DNA from: Burkholderiaceae bacterium
GTDB lineage: Bacteria > Pseudomonadota > Gammaproteobacteria > Burkholderiales > Burkholderiaceae_D
NCBI GenBank assembly: GCA_031291325.1
Contig: JARLJG010000028.1
Span: 1 to 64,000, forward strand
Length of the DNA stretch: 64,000 nt
Direction: 5' to 3'
A program made the translations under genes and the position numbers. Below are positions 49,785 to 58,466 of this stretch, piece after piece (the stretch's first letter is position 1; each line of letters starts with the position of its first letter). Under the pieces are notes generated by a model. That model ran no database searches. It saw only the letters and a list, made by a program, of their open reading frames with translations, and was not told the DNA's origin.

Positions 49785-49813
49785 TTGCGCAATTTTTTGC
49801 GCAATTTTTGCGA
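49785..49813. repeat. Tandem TTGCGCAA palindromes before uvrA
   Basis: TTGCGCAA occurs at 49785 and 49797 (12-bp period), with a partial third unit TTGCGA at 49808. The array lies 23-51 nt upstream of the uvrA start codon. The spacing is close to one helical turn, as in a regulator binding array. The remaining 370 bp up to ssb holds no gene; a TATAAT at 50094 is a probable ssb -10 box. Confidence 0.5.
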
Positions 49814-50188
49814 CATTGTGAGTTTGTTGCCGGGCCGCGCAGTCCGCAAGGATTGGAGCAAGCGGCGTTGTCGGAAACGTCATTTGACGTCGCCGACGGG
49901 TCAACCTGCTACTATAGCGGCTTTTGCGGCTTGCCGTGTCGTTGTCGAACGCCGAGCGGCAATTGCGGACGCGATTCCGCGTTCGTTTGTTGCTGGATGG
50001 AATGTATCGTGGCATGAATGCCAACTTCCAATTTCGGCGAAAAATAATCCGGCAGGCGACGGTCCATGCGTCATTGCGGCGGGTATGCTGTCATATAATT
50101 GCGGCTAATGTAAAAAATCCAGCGTACAAGAAAGTCGGCGCGTCGCGGCCAGGACAAGGCTGCCGTAGTTCAATAGGAGAAAACAGGA

Positions 50189-50677
50189 ATGGCATCGGTC
50201 AACAAAGTAATTATCGTCGGCAATCTCGGACGCGACCCCGAAACGCGCTATATGCCCAATGGCGAGGCGGTTACCAACATCGCGGTCGCCACGACCGAAA
50301 GCTGGAAAGACAAGTCCACCGGCGAGAAAAAAGAGATCACCGAATGGCATCGCATCACGTTTTACCGGAAATTGGCCGAGATTGCCGGCCAGTATCTGAA
50401 AAAAGGCTCGCAAGTCTACGTCGAGGGACGTTTGCAGACCCGCAAATGGACCGACAAGGAAAATATCGAGCGCTACACCACCGAAATCATCGCCGATACC
50501 ATGCAAATGCTGGGTAGCCGTCAAGGCATGGGCGGCGGCAATGTCGGCCCGGACGACGATTACGGCAACGGCGGCAATGCGCCCGCGCCACGCCAGAGCG
50601 CGGCGCCGGCAGCACGTCCGGCGCCATCCAAGCCGGCGCCGAACTTCAGCGATATGGATGACGATATTCCATTCTGA
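50189..50677 (+). CDS. ssb: Single-stranded DNA-binding protein
   Basis: The OB-fold domain occupies residues 1-110 ([41 protein letters not shown] in pieces, [36 protein letters not shown]), followed by a Gly/Pro/Ala-rich linker and the acidic tip MDDDIPF that recruits replication and repair partners. Length 162. TAGGAGAAAACAGGA precedes the ATG. An MFS transporter gene often lies between uvrA and ssb in Burkholderia; none is present here. Confidence 0.97.
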   Translation: MASVNKVIIVGNLGRDPETRYMPNGEAVTNIAVATTESWKDKSTGEKKEITEWHRITFYRKLAEIAGQYLKKGSQVYVEGRLQTRKWTDKENIERYTTEIIADTMQMLGSRQGMGGGNVGPDDDYGNGGNAPAPRQSAAPAARPAPSKPAPNFSDMDDDIPF

Positions 50678-50712
50678 GAGCCACCAACGAGAAAATTGTT
50701 GCGTTTCCCTCC

Positions 50713-50738
50713 AAAACCCGCATGCGTGCGGGTTTTTT
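50713..50738 (+). terminator. Terminator after ssb
   Basis: AAAACCCGCA-TGCG-TGCGGGTTTTTT is a perfect stem with flanking A and T tracts. Confidence 0.9.
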
Positions 50739-50785
50739 CATTTTTGGCACCATCAAAAAAGTGGTAATTTGGCAAATTCCAACTG

Positions 50786-50974
50786 GGTATCGAAGCGTTG
50801 TACAAAAAGCCCAACACCAGCAAGCGGCATCCGGCTCATGCGATCTACCCCTGCTTGCTGCGCAACACCAATATGAACCGGCCCAACCAAGTGTTCGCGG
50901 CGGATATTACCTCTATCCCGATGAAGCGAGGCTCCGTCTACCTTCGCATCGTGTTTTGTTTCAGCAGCGCATAA
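50786..50974 (+). pseudogene. IS3-family transposase (OrfB) remnant
   Basis: A frame without a start codon encodes ALYKKPNTSKRHPAHAIYPCLLRN and NRPNQVFAADITSIPMKRGSVYLRIV. These match the OrfB region just before and including the first catalytic Asp of the DDE domain in IS3-family elements (usual form RPNQVWAMDITYIPM). The rest of the transposase, the other catalytic residues and the terminal repeats are missing, and the frame ends in TAA after FCFSSA. It marks an old insertion next to ssb and the start of accessory DNA. Confidence 0.8.
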
Positions 50975-51011
50975 CCATGAATTCAAAAATCCAGTTCTCA
51001 TGGACTAGGGT

Positions 51012-52514
51012 CTAGCGAACACATGTCACGAAGAGGGAGAAAGTTGCGCCGTTGAACGCGTTGACGTAGTCGTCGCTCAGGTGGACGTTGTAGTAGTTGC
51101 CGCCACCAGCGTACGTCGACGACCAAGTGTAGCTCCTCCACCAACCCTGACCGTTCAACGCCCCCGAGTTATACAAGGCATCCATTTCGGCTTCCGTCGG
51201 CAGCCTCAAACCCATGCCGCTACAAAACGTGTTCGCGTCCGGCCATGTATATAGGCTGCTCCACGACCACACCGGCGTCCAGATCAGCCCACCTTCATTA
51301 ACGTACCCGCTTGCTTGTGTAACGGCTATGCGGCCCTCGTTGTTCAATATAGAGAATGTGCTGCCGCCGACGTATTGAAGCTCGATGGCATCGTATTGTC
51401 CGCCGCTTAACGTGCCGGCCGTCCAGGCCCAAGGGCTGCCGCCAATGTTTGCCGTGATGATGGATTGCTGGTAGGGCGAGGAGTTCAAGGCAATTGTCCA
51501 GCCCCCCGATCCGACACCGTTGACCTGGATGATATCCCCTACGGCGGGCGAGCTTGGTAGCGTGATCGTGACCATGGAGGAGTTGTCCGCCATATATCCT
51601 GTGTTCGATACGGCCTGCACTGATGTGGACTGCACGTCCACCCAGGTAATTCCAGGCCCGGCGGGCCCGGTTGCTCCCGTGGCGCCGTTGCAAACGTAGG
51701 TTGTGAAGGTGACTTCACTCGGATCAAGCACGCCGTTGCTATTGGTGTCGAGGCCGGAGGTAACCTTGATGCCGCCGTACGTGCAGTTCGCTCCTGCCGG
51801 TTCGGAAACAATGGACTCGAGCGTGTTAATCCCATTAGTACCGGTTGCTCCGGTTGACCCCGTGGCTCCGGTTGCCCCGGTCGCCCCCGTTGCTCCAGTT
51901 GCGCCGGTTGACCCCGTTGCTCCGGTCGCCCCCGTTGCGCCGGTTGCCCCGGCCGCTCCCGTTGCTCCCGTTGCTCCCGTTGCTCCGGCGGGGCCGGTTG
52001 CCCCAGTGGCGCCGTTGCAGATGTAGGTAGACGAAGTCACTTCGGAATTGTCGAGAATGCCGTTGCCGTTCGTATCCAACCCCGCGCTCACTTTCTCGCC
52101 GCCAGCGGCGCAGTTCGCCCCCGGCGCTTCGGTCGTAACGGCTACCAGCGCGTTGAGGCCGCCAGATCCGCTGGCGCCCTTGGCTCCGTTCGTGCCGTTG
52201 GTTCCATTTGCGCCGTTGCAGACATACTGCGTGTTGCTAACCTCCGAGGGATCAAGGACGCCGTTGCCATTGGTGTCTACGCCAGACTCTACGGTGATGC
52301 CGCCGTTCGGACAGGAAGCGCTCGGCGCACTATTGAGCGTTAGGAACACGACCGAATTCTTGGCAGTCCCTGCGATGCTCCCGGAAGAAGGCGTCGTCAC
52401 CGAGCCGCTGCTCGCAGTTGTGCTTCCGCCTCCGCACGCGCCTAACAACGTTGCGACCGCGATCGTCGCAAGCAGATCCCAGATGCAAACGAAAAGGCAA
52501 CGTCTGAAGTTCAT
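51012..52514 (-). CDS. Collagen-like lipoprotein with EF-hand-type loops and DUF1566-like C terminus
   Basis: The start is [15 protein letters not shown] at 52514 (GGAG upstream; 14 codons after the track start). It has a lipobox LLGAC (Cys27), then three similar modules with two Cys each and a 12-residue loop of EF-hand form: [12 protein letters not shown] (80-91), [12 protein letters not shown] (147-158), [12 protein letters not shown] (256-267). Each module is followed by Gly-X-Y runs; the longest (about 168-228) is mostly Gly-Ala-Thr. The last 90 residues ([40 protein letters not shown]) resemble DUF1566, a lectin-like fold. It is probably a surface adhesin-type fibre; calcium binding and triple-helix formation are inferred. 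Confidence 0.8.
   Translation of the reverse strand: MNFRRCLFVCIWDLLATIAVATLLGACGGGSTTASSGSVTTPSSGSIAGTAKNSVVFLTLNSAPSASCPNGGITVESGVDTNGNGVLDPSEVSNTQYVCNGANGTNGTNGAKGASGSGGLNALVAVTTEAPGANCAAGGEKVSAGLDTNGNGILDNSEVTSSTYICNGATGATGPAGATGATGATGAAGATGATGATGATGSTGATGATGATGATGATGSTGATGTNGINTLESIVSEPAGANCTYGGIKVTSGLDTNSNGVLDPSEVTFTTYVCNGATGATGPAGPGITWVDVQSTSVQAVSNTGYMADNSSMVTITLPSSPAVGDIIQVNGVGSGGWTIALNSSPYQQSIITANIGGSPWAWTAGTLSGGQYDAIELQYVGGSTFSILNNEGRIAVTQASGYVNEGGLIWTPVWSWSSLYTWPDANTFCSGMGLRLPTEAEMDALYNSGALNGQGWWRSYTWSSTYAGGGNYYNVHLSDDYVNAFNGATFSLFVTCVR
51838..52018. repeat. 9-bp-period repeat encoding Gly-Ala-Thr
   Basis: Within the collagen-like gene the unit CCGGTTGCT and close variants repeats about twenty times (encoding Gly-X-Thr on the minus strand). 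Variation at third positions shows it is not newly amplified, but such arrays change length easily. Confidence 0.85.
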
Positions 52515-52976
52515 TTCATTGCTCCAAAATATCAAATTGATTGTGCCAGTTACCAATTCCGAACTTGCATTCCCGCGTCGTTATCAAGGGTCGCCATATC
52601 ACTTTTTTTGTCTTGCCCGCCGCACTTTTCCGCCTCGTGGCAACATTGGAAAACCAATTCATTGGAGGACATTTCCTTTGTGTCGAAGGATGTCTGTGTT
52701 GCTTGAAAGAGTAGAACGAATCATCACCTATTCGAGTTTAAGCGTCCCCCTCCTAAAGTTAGGTTTTTATTTCACATTGTGAAAGGTTGAGGTAATCGGG
52801 CGAAAATTAAGATCGGTATCCAGCCTACCTACCCGGACTTGCTAGACTTCAAACAGCACTCGAGAAAAACAGGGAGAGTTGCGACGCGGCCAGTCCCGCC
52901 ATGTCGACCGGTTGAACGCGCTGGCTCGTCTTCGTTTTCAGACAATGGCTTACGCTTGCCAAAGGAATCTGGGACA
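52515..52976. promoter_or_regulatory. Divergent control region with two palindromes
   Basis: The region between the collagen-like gene and the LuxR-type regulator holds no gene. Two operator-like sequences stand out: ATTGG-AAAA-CCAAT-TC-ATTGG at 52645-52665, and the perfect palindrome TTTCACA-T-TGTGAAA at 52770-52784. Both are candidates for binding the adjacent regulator. A related TTCAC-N5-GTGAA lies at 56136-56150 downstream of the regulator gene. Confidence 0.5.
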
Positions 52977-55808
52977 ATGCGGGAGACTATTCGGGAATTT
53001 ACGCTCATGACGCATAAAAATACTTCTGCTGTAGTGAGTTTTCCCGAACGACGCACACTCCGCGACGCTGCTCGGGCACTAGACGACAGCAAGTTCGCGA
53101 TCCCGCACGTCGCGCCCGATCTGCTGCCTCTTCCTCGCCTGGAAGACAGCTTCGATGTCACGGCGCTGCCCCGACTGGTCGTCTTCGATTCTGCCGCCGG
53201 GTATGGGAAAACAACGATGCTGATCAAACTGCGCGTCGACGCGGAATCGAAAGGCATTCAAACCGGCTGGTTGAACCTGGGAAGTGAAGACAATAGCTCG
53301 ATTCGCTTTCTTCAATGCATCGTTGCCGCAGTGAAGTTTGAACTGCCCGCAGCTAGGATAGTCCCGTTTGCGCAGACGGAAAAAAACACCAGGGCAACAA
53401 CCGACGGCATGCTAACTGCGTTCTGCAGCGATGTGTCCCAGATCGAGGGGCAAGTGCTCTTGTTTCTGGATGACTACCACTTGATCGACCATGCCGACGT
53501 GCATGAGATGATGAACTGGCTGATTTCCCGCGCGCCAGGCAATTTGAAATTTGTTGTCGCATCGCGCGAAAGACTGCCTCTCAAGTTAGGCAAGCTTCGC
53601 CTGGCTCAGGATATCCGGGAAATACATGCGGAACAGCTCAGCCTGGGGCTTGAAGAGTCGCATGCCTTCGTTAGCGCCATCAGCGGACGACAGCTATGTC
53701 CTGAAGAAATGAACCTCTTGCATCAACGCACTGAAGGCTGGGTGGCGGGCTTGCAGCTTGCCTCACTGGCGTTGCGCGATATCGACGATGTGTCGAATTT
53801 CCTCGACACCTTTTCAGGGACTGACCGAGACATCACAGCGTATCTGGCTGAAATCGTATTATCTCATCTGCCCGACGACCTGGCGCGATTCATCATGAGA
53901 ACCGCGCTGTTGGAGAGGTTTTCCGTGGCGTTATGCAGAGATGTGCTGAAGCAGGAAGCCGCTTTTGAAATGGTCGGCGCGGTGAGAGGTAAGAACCTGT
54001 TTCTGATGTCGCTTGACCGCCAGGATACGTGGTTCCGCTATCATCACCTTTTTGCCGATTATTTGAGAAATAGCTACCTCGCTTCCAATCCGGCGGAAGC
54101 GCATGAAGTGTATGCGGCAGCGAGCGTGTGGTTCGAAAACGACGGCGCGCTTAACGAGGCGATTCGGTACGCCATCGCTGCCAAACAATTTGAACGAGCG
54201 GCGAATATTATTGCCCGTTGCGCGCATGACATGGTGACCCTGCGCGGCGAACATGCAATGTTTTTGGGATGGATCGATGCGTTGCCGCGCGATTTCGTGA
54301 TGCAGCGACCCCCATTGCGGCTGGCACAGATATCTTCACTCATGCGCACGCATCGTTATTCGGATGCCGATCAACAACTGTGCGCAATGGAGCAAGATAT
54401 TGAATCTGCCAATGCCGACGATACGGGACTGCAGATCGACAGTAATTCGCCTATCGGGGCCTGGGCACGCAAAGTCGAATTAATGCGCCTTACCTATCTA
54501 TCGCTATCGTTGAACACCGCGCTTGCGGGAAAGCGCGGCATCGAATGGCTTGCCGCATCGGGGCAAAGCGACCAAGCTGCGGAAATCGGCAATGCGCTCA
54601 ATGTCGTCGGATACGATGCTTTCTTTCGCCACGACTACGACGGTGCGCTGCAATATTTTTCCGACGCCAAAAAGAGCTATGAGAAAGGAAATGCCTATTA
54701 CGGCGTCGCATACGCCGAGACATTGCGTTGCATGGTCGAACTGGAACGTGGCAACGTGAACGTAGCTGATCGCATCCTGAGCGACGCCGATATCGTGGTC
54801 GCCAAAGAGCTGGGGCCCTGTTCGTACGGCGGATCGGTGCTATGGGTGCCGCGCGTCCGCGTAAGTTACGAACAAAACAAAATACAGGAAGCTGAGCAGA
54901 CGCTCGACAACTTGTTTCTACTAATGAATCGCCGCAGCTGCAGTTATCCCTTTATGATCAAAGCCCGGATACTTTCTCTGCAGCAGCAGTTTGACGATGC
55001 CGACGCTATCCTGCAGCATGGCATATCCCATATGGAGAAAATGGAGGTATTGTCGATGCTGCCTAGTCTCCACGCGGAACGAATTCATTTGATGCTGAAG
55101 AGGGGGCTGACTATGCAGGCTTTGGCGGTTGCCGAATCGATCGACCTATTCGAGAAGAAAGCAAGATCGTCGATCAAGCCGTCGAATGGCGATCTGGCAT
55201 TGCGACTGTGCGTCGTCAGGCTGAAATTGGCGACTGGACAGGGAGCGGTGCTGGATTTGTTAAACGGCCTCATTGCGGAAGCACGCCGCTACGGTCGCAA
55301 CATGTGGCTGGTCAAGTTGTTTTGCGTCAAGGCCGCCGCCTATATCGAAAGAGGCCAGCGCGACGAGGCGGTGAGACAGATTTATGAAGCGATGACGATC
55401 AGCGCTCAAGGCGGGTTGTGTCGCAGTCTGGTCGATGAAGGGGAGCACGTGCGCGATCTGGTGACCGAGATCGCCGGGCGGCGCGGACAATTGAAGAGTG
55501 AGCCTGCCGGACTTGTTCCGACAGACTATCTGATCAATTTGCAACACGCTTTCCATCACGGATCGGCAATCGGTCCGCAACCATCCGACGCCATCGTCCC
55601 GACCAATTCGCAAAAGGCCGGACTCACGGCACGCGAATTGCAAATACTTAAACTGGTTAACGCCGGCTTGAGCAACCGCGATCTGGCAACACAGCTATTT
55701 TTATCTGAAGGAACCGTTAAATGGCATCTTCGGAACATTTTCGACAAACTCGACGTTGTGAATCGCACCGGCGCAATTGGGGCGGCGCGCGCGCTTTCCA
55801 TTTTGTGA
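52977..55808 (+). CDS. MalT/LAL-type LuxR-family transcriptional regulator
   Basis: A large ATP-dependent regulator of about 943 residues. Near the N terminus is Walker A DSAAGYGKTTML and, about 85 residues later, Walker B VLLFLDDYHLID; the middle is helical repeats of the TPR kind; the C terminus is a LuxR helix-turn-helix (LTARELQILKLVNAGLSNRDLATQLFLSEGTVKWHLRNIFDKL). Such STAND regulators switch on genes when bound by a small inducer. Two ATGs (52977, 53007) are possible starts; the track start at 52839 lacks support. Its divergent neighbour, the collagen-like lipoprotein, is a likely target. Confidence 0.85.
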   Translation: MRETIREFTLMTHKNTSAVVSFPERRTLRDAARALDDSKFAIPHVAPDLLPLPRLEDSFDVTALPRLVVFDSAAGYGKTTMLIKLRVDAESKGIQTGWLNLGSEDNSSIRFLQCIVAAVKFELPAARIVPFAQTEKNTRATTDGMLTAFCSDVSQIEGQVLLFLDDYHLIDHADVHEMMNWLISRAPGNLKFVVASRERLPLKLGKLRLAQDIREIHAEQLSLGLEESHAFVSAISGRQLCPEEMNLLHQRTEGWVAGLQLASLALRDIDDVSNFLDTFSGTDRDITAYLAEIVLSHLPDDLARFIMRTALLERFSVALCRDVLKQEAAFEMVGAVRGKNLFLMSLDRQDTWFRYHHLFADYLRNSYLASNPAEAHEVYAAASVWFENDGALNEAIRYAIAAKQFERAANIIARCAHDMVTLRGEHAMFLGWIDALPRDFVMQRPPLRLAQISSLMRTHRYSDADQQLCAMEQDIESANADDTGLQIDSNSPIGAWARKVELMRLTYLSLSLNTALAGKRGIEWLAASGQSDQAAEIGNALNVVGYDAFFRHDYDGALQYFSDAKKSYEKGNAYYGVAYAETLRCMVELERGNVNVADRILSDADIVVAKELGPCSYGGSVLWVPRVRVSYEQNKIQEAEQTLDNLFLLMNRRSCSYPFMIKARILSLQQQFDDADAILQHGISHMEKMEVLSMLPSLHAERIHLMLKRGLTMQALAVAESIDLFEKKARSSIKPSNGDLALRLCVVRLKLATGQGAVLDLLNGLIAEARRYGRNMWLVKLFCVKAAAYIERGQRDEAVRQIYEAMTISAQGGLCRSLVDEGEHVRDLVTEIAGRRGQLKSEPAGLVPTDYLINLQHAFHHGSAIGPQPSDAIVPTNSQKAGLTARELQILKLVNAGLSNRDLATQLFLSEGTVKWHLRNIFDKLDVVNRTGAIGAARALSIL

Positions 55809-56738
55809 TAATGCTCTCAAAGCCCGTTTGATAGTGCCGACACGCTAGCCCGGTCACCTAGGACGTCCGCTTTGTGGCAGCGAATTACTTCGCTCAAAGG
55901 CGGCAATGGGTCGTTCTGGATCAGTCGGCGTTTTCGAGCAATATATGGCTGGCGCTATTATTGTTGTGCGCAGCGAAATACACTTTCATGCGGGAAAAAT
56001 TTGACTGCATTCACCTATCTGCAAGCCGATGGCAATAATGAAATGCGAAGAGATGGCAAGATCCTCATGCAAACGAGTGGCAAGATCGATGCGAATATGT
56101 ACAAATGTTAATAATTTTGAATCAAATTTTAAAACTTCACGATCTGTGAATATATGCTTGCACGCCCAAGGAAAGGTCGCCCATGTTTCAATCACATAAG
56201 CGACACATTTGAACTAATTGGTGGTTACCGTTACGTTGCAAACCGTTGTTGCGAACGGGATTATGGCGGTTAACGCGGGGCAGTCACAGACACAGCACGA
56301 CCCGATTGCATCCATTCGCGTGGGATTGACGCTGGCTTGGGACGCTGGCGTTCTCCACTCGTGCGCAATCGATCGGTTTGCCGGGCAATTTGCTGGCACT
56401 TGACCCGACCGAAACAGCACTGCCAGGCCTGCCGACAGCGGGGCGCTCTTTGTATAGCCGCGAAGCCAAGCTCGCTGTTGCTTCTGAGTGCTTGAAGGAA
56501 ATAATTTTGGCTGGTGTTTTTTCCATGAGTAGAACTGGATTAGAATCGGAAAGAAAAAAATCAACAAAGTCTGCTGGTAATTCGATTTGAATTTGTTAAT
56601 ATTGGTTGTGGAGAAACAGGTTTGGGGGATGGTGTTCCGCATTGTTTCGGGATCCGGCATTTGAAATGACTGCGGATCGGGCTTGGTGCGGGGCTTTATT
56701 TTGATGCATACCTTAGACGAATTGATAAGCTTTCCACG
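55809..56738. other. 930-bp gap without a recognised gene
   Basis: Short ORFs occur on both strands but none has a ribosome binding site or recognisable sequence. The region has a TTCAC-GATCT-GTGAA inverted repeat at 56136-56150 and a pair of TGGCAAGATC direct repeats at 56054 and 56078. The promoter of the GGDEF-EAL gene should lie at its right end. It may hold decayed sequence. Confidence 0.5.
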
Positions 56739-58466
56739 ATGTTCTCCCTACGCACCGAACAGTTACACGCGCCCAACGGACTTTCCATGGAAAGTCTGCT
56801 GGAGCTGGCCGGCGACGCCGTATTCCGCTTGGATCGGAGCGGCAATATCTTTTTTGGCAGCCGGCGCGCGCATCTGCTTCTCGACGGGGCAGACGCTGTA
56901 CCGGGCGCGCATCTCACCAGGTATATTGCGCCGGAAGACGTGGCAGCGGTCGAGGCCGGACTAGTCGAGGCCACCGAATCCGATACTACCGCGCGGATCA
57001 ATGCGCGCATGAGCTTGCGCGACGGCGCGCACTGGTTCGAGCTGCAAATTACGCGCTGCGCAAGCGAGGACCGGCAGTATGAATTTCTGGTTGTTGCGCG
57101 CGATATCGCCGAGCAGCATGCGACCGAAGAGCGCTTGCGACATCTGGCCACGCATGACGATTTGACCGGCTTGCCCAACCGTGCATTGCTCTCCGACCGC
57201 TTGCGCATGGCGTTGGCGCAAGCGCGCCGCGTCGGCATCGGATTTTCGGTGCTGGCCCTCGATCTGGACGGCTTCAAGAAAGTCAACGACGCATTGGGCC
57301 ATGCGGTGGGCGACGCGCTGCTGCGGGTTGCCGGCGCGCGCTTTCGCACCGTGCTGCGCAATGTCGACACCCTGGCGCGCGTCGGCGGCGACGAGTTCGT
57401 CGCCGTGCTGCCGGCCGCAGTCGATGTCGAAGAGTTGCAAATCGTCGCCAGGCGCATGATTTCCACTACCCAGTTGCCGTTTGAAATCGATGGCCAGGTC
57501 TTGTATGTCGGCGCTTCGATCGGCGCCGCAACCTATCCGCAGCACGGCGACAACGAAGTCAAATTGCTGGCGCACGCCGACACGGCGCTGTATCGCGCCA
57601 AGGAAACCGGGAAGTCGCGCTGCGTCATCTACGACGCCGCCAAATTCACCTTGCCGGAGCACGATGTGTCGATGGAGGCGGCCATGTACGAGGCCGTGCG
57701 CAACGGCGAATTCCGCTTGTACTACCAACCGATACTCGATGCCCACAGCCGCCAGATCGTCGGATTCGAGGCGCTGATGCGCTGGATGCATCCCGAGTTG
57801 GGATCGATTTCGCCGGTGCAGTTCATTCCGATGGCCGAGGCAAATGGCTTGATCAACTTGTTGGGCGCCTGGGCATTGAAGGCCGCCTGCGTTCAAATCC
57901 AGCATTTCGAGCAGGCCGCCGGGCGCAGCCTGTATGTGTCGGTCAACGTCAGCCCGCGCCAGTTCCGCAACGATCAATTTCTGCAAGTGATGGACGATGC
58001 GATGAAATTGTCGGGGCTGCAAGGGCGTCAACTGCTGCTGGAAATCACCGAAGGCATTTTGATGTCGGACCCGGAGCACGCGGAAAACCTGTTGAATGAA
58101 ATCGCCACGCGCAACGTGCGCATCGCCATCGACGACTTCGGCACCGGCTATTCTTCGCTGGCCTATTTGAAGCGTTTTCCGATTGCAGCGCTGAAAATCG
58201 ATCGCGCGTTCATCAAGGATTTGCCGGAATCGGTCAAGGATGCGGCGATTTGCAACGTGGTATTGAGCCTGGCCAGCCATTTGAACCTGACCACCATCGC
58301 CGAAGGGGTCGAAAACGAGCAGCAGTTAAGCTTCTTGTCGAAGCAGGGATGCGCAATGATTCAAGGGTTTTTGACCGGACGGCCGTTGCCGCCTGAAGAA
58401 GCAATCGAAGCGCTCAGATCCGGCGTCTTGCCCGCGCTCATTCTGGAAAGCGAAAGAACGGTATGA
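56739..58466 (+). CDS. PAS-GGDEF-EAL protein (c-di-GMP turnover)
   Basis: The 575-residue cytoplasmic protein has a PAS domain (about residues 17-130), a GGDEF diguanylate cyclase domain (DDLTGLPNRALLSDRL, active motif RVGGDEFVAVL) and an EAL phosphodiesterase domain (FEALMRWMHPELG, DDFGTGYSSLAYLKRFPIAALKIDR, EGVEN). Both catalytic motifs look intact, so the net direction of activity cannot be predicted. No membrane segment is present. An ATG at 56787 (MESLLEL) is an alternative start. The stop overlaps the HDOD gene by 4 nt. Confidence 0.92.
   Translation: MFSLRTEQLHAPNGLSMESLLELAGDAVFRLDRSGNIFFGSRRAHLLLDGADAVPGAHLTRYIAPEDVAAVEAGLVEATESDTTARINARMSLRDGAHWFELQITRCASEDRQYEFLVVARDIAEQHATEERLRHLATHDDLTGLPNRALLSDRLRMALAQARRVGIGFSVLALDLDGFKKVNDALGHAVGDALLRVAGARFRTVLRNVDTLARVGGDEFVAVLPAAVDVEELQIVARRMISTTQLPFEIDGQVLYVGASIGAATYPQHGDNEVKLLAHADTALYRAKETGKSRCVIYDAAKFTLPEHDVSMEAAMYEAVRNGEFRLYYQPILDAHSRQIVGFEALMRWMHPELGSISPVQFIPMAEANGLINLLGAWALKAACVQIQHFEQAAGRSLYVSVNVSPRQFRNDQFLQVMDDAMKLSGLQGRQLLLEITEGILMSDPEHAENLLNEIATRNVRIAIDDFGTGYSSLAYLKRFPIAALKIDRAFIKDLPESVKDAAICNVVLSLASHLNLTTIAEGVENEQQLSFLSKQGCAMIQGFLTGRPLPPEEAIEALRSGVLPALILESERTV

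Noticed and set aside
55872-56111. 79-aa ORF after the LuxR-type regulator
   Set aside because: It begins at a weak codon without a ribosome binding site and resembles no known protein.
56214-56660. 148-aa minus-strand ORF in the gap before the GGDEF-EAL gene
   Set aside because: No ribosome binding site, no domain and mixed composition; probably chance.
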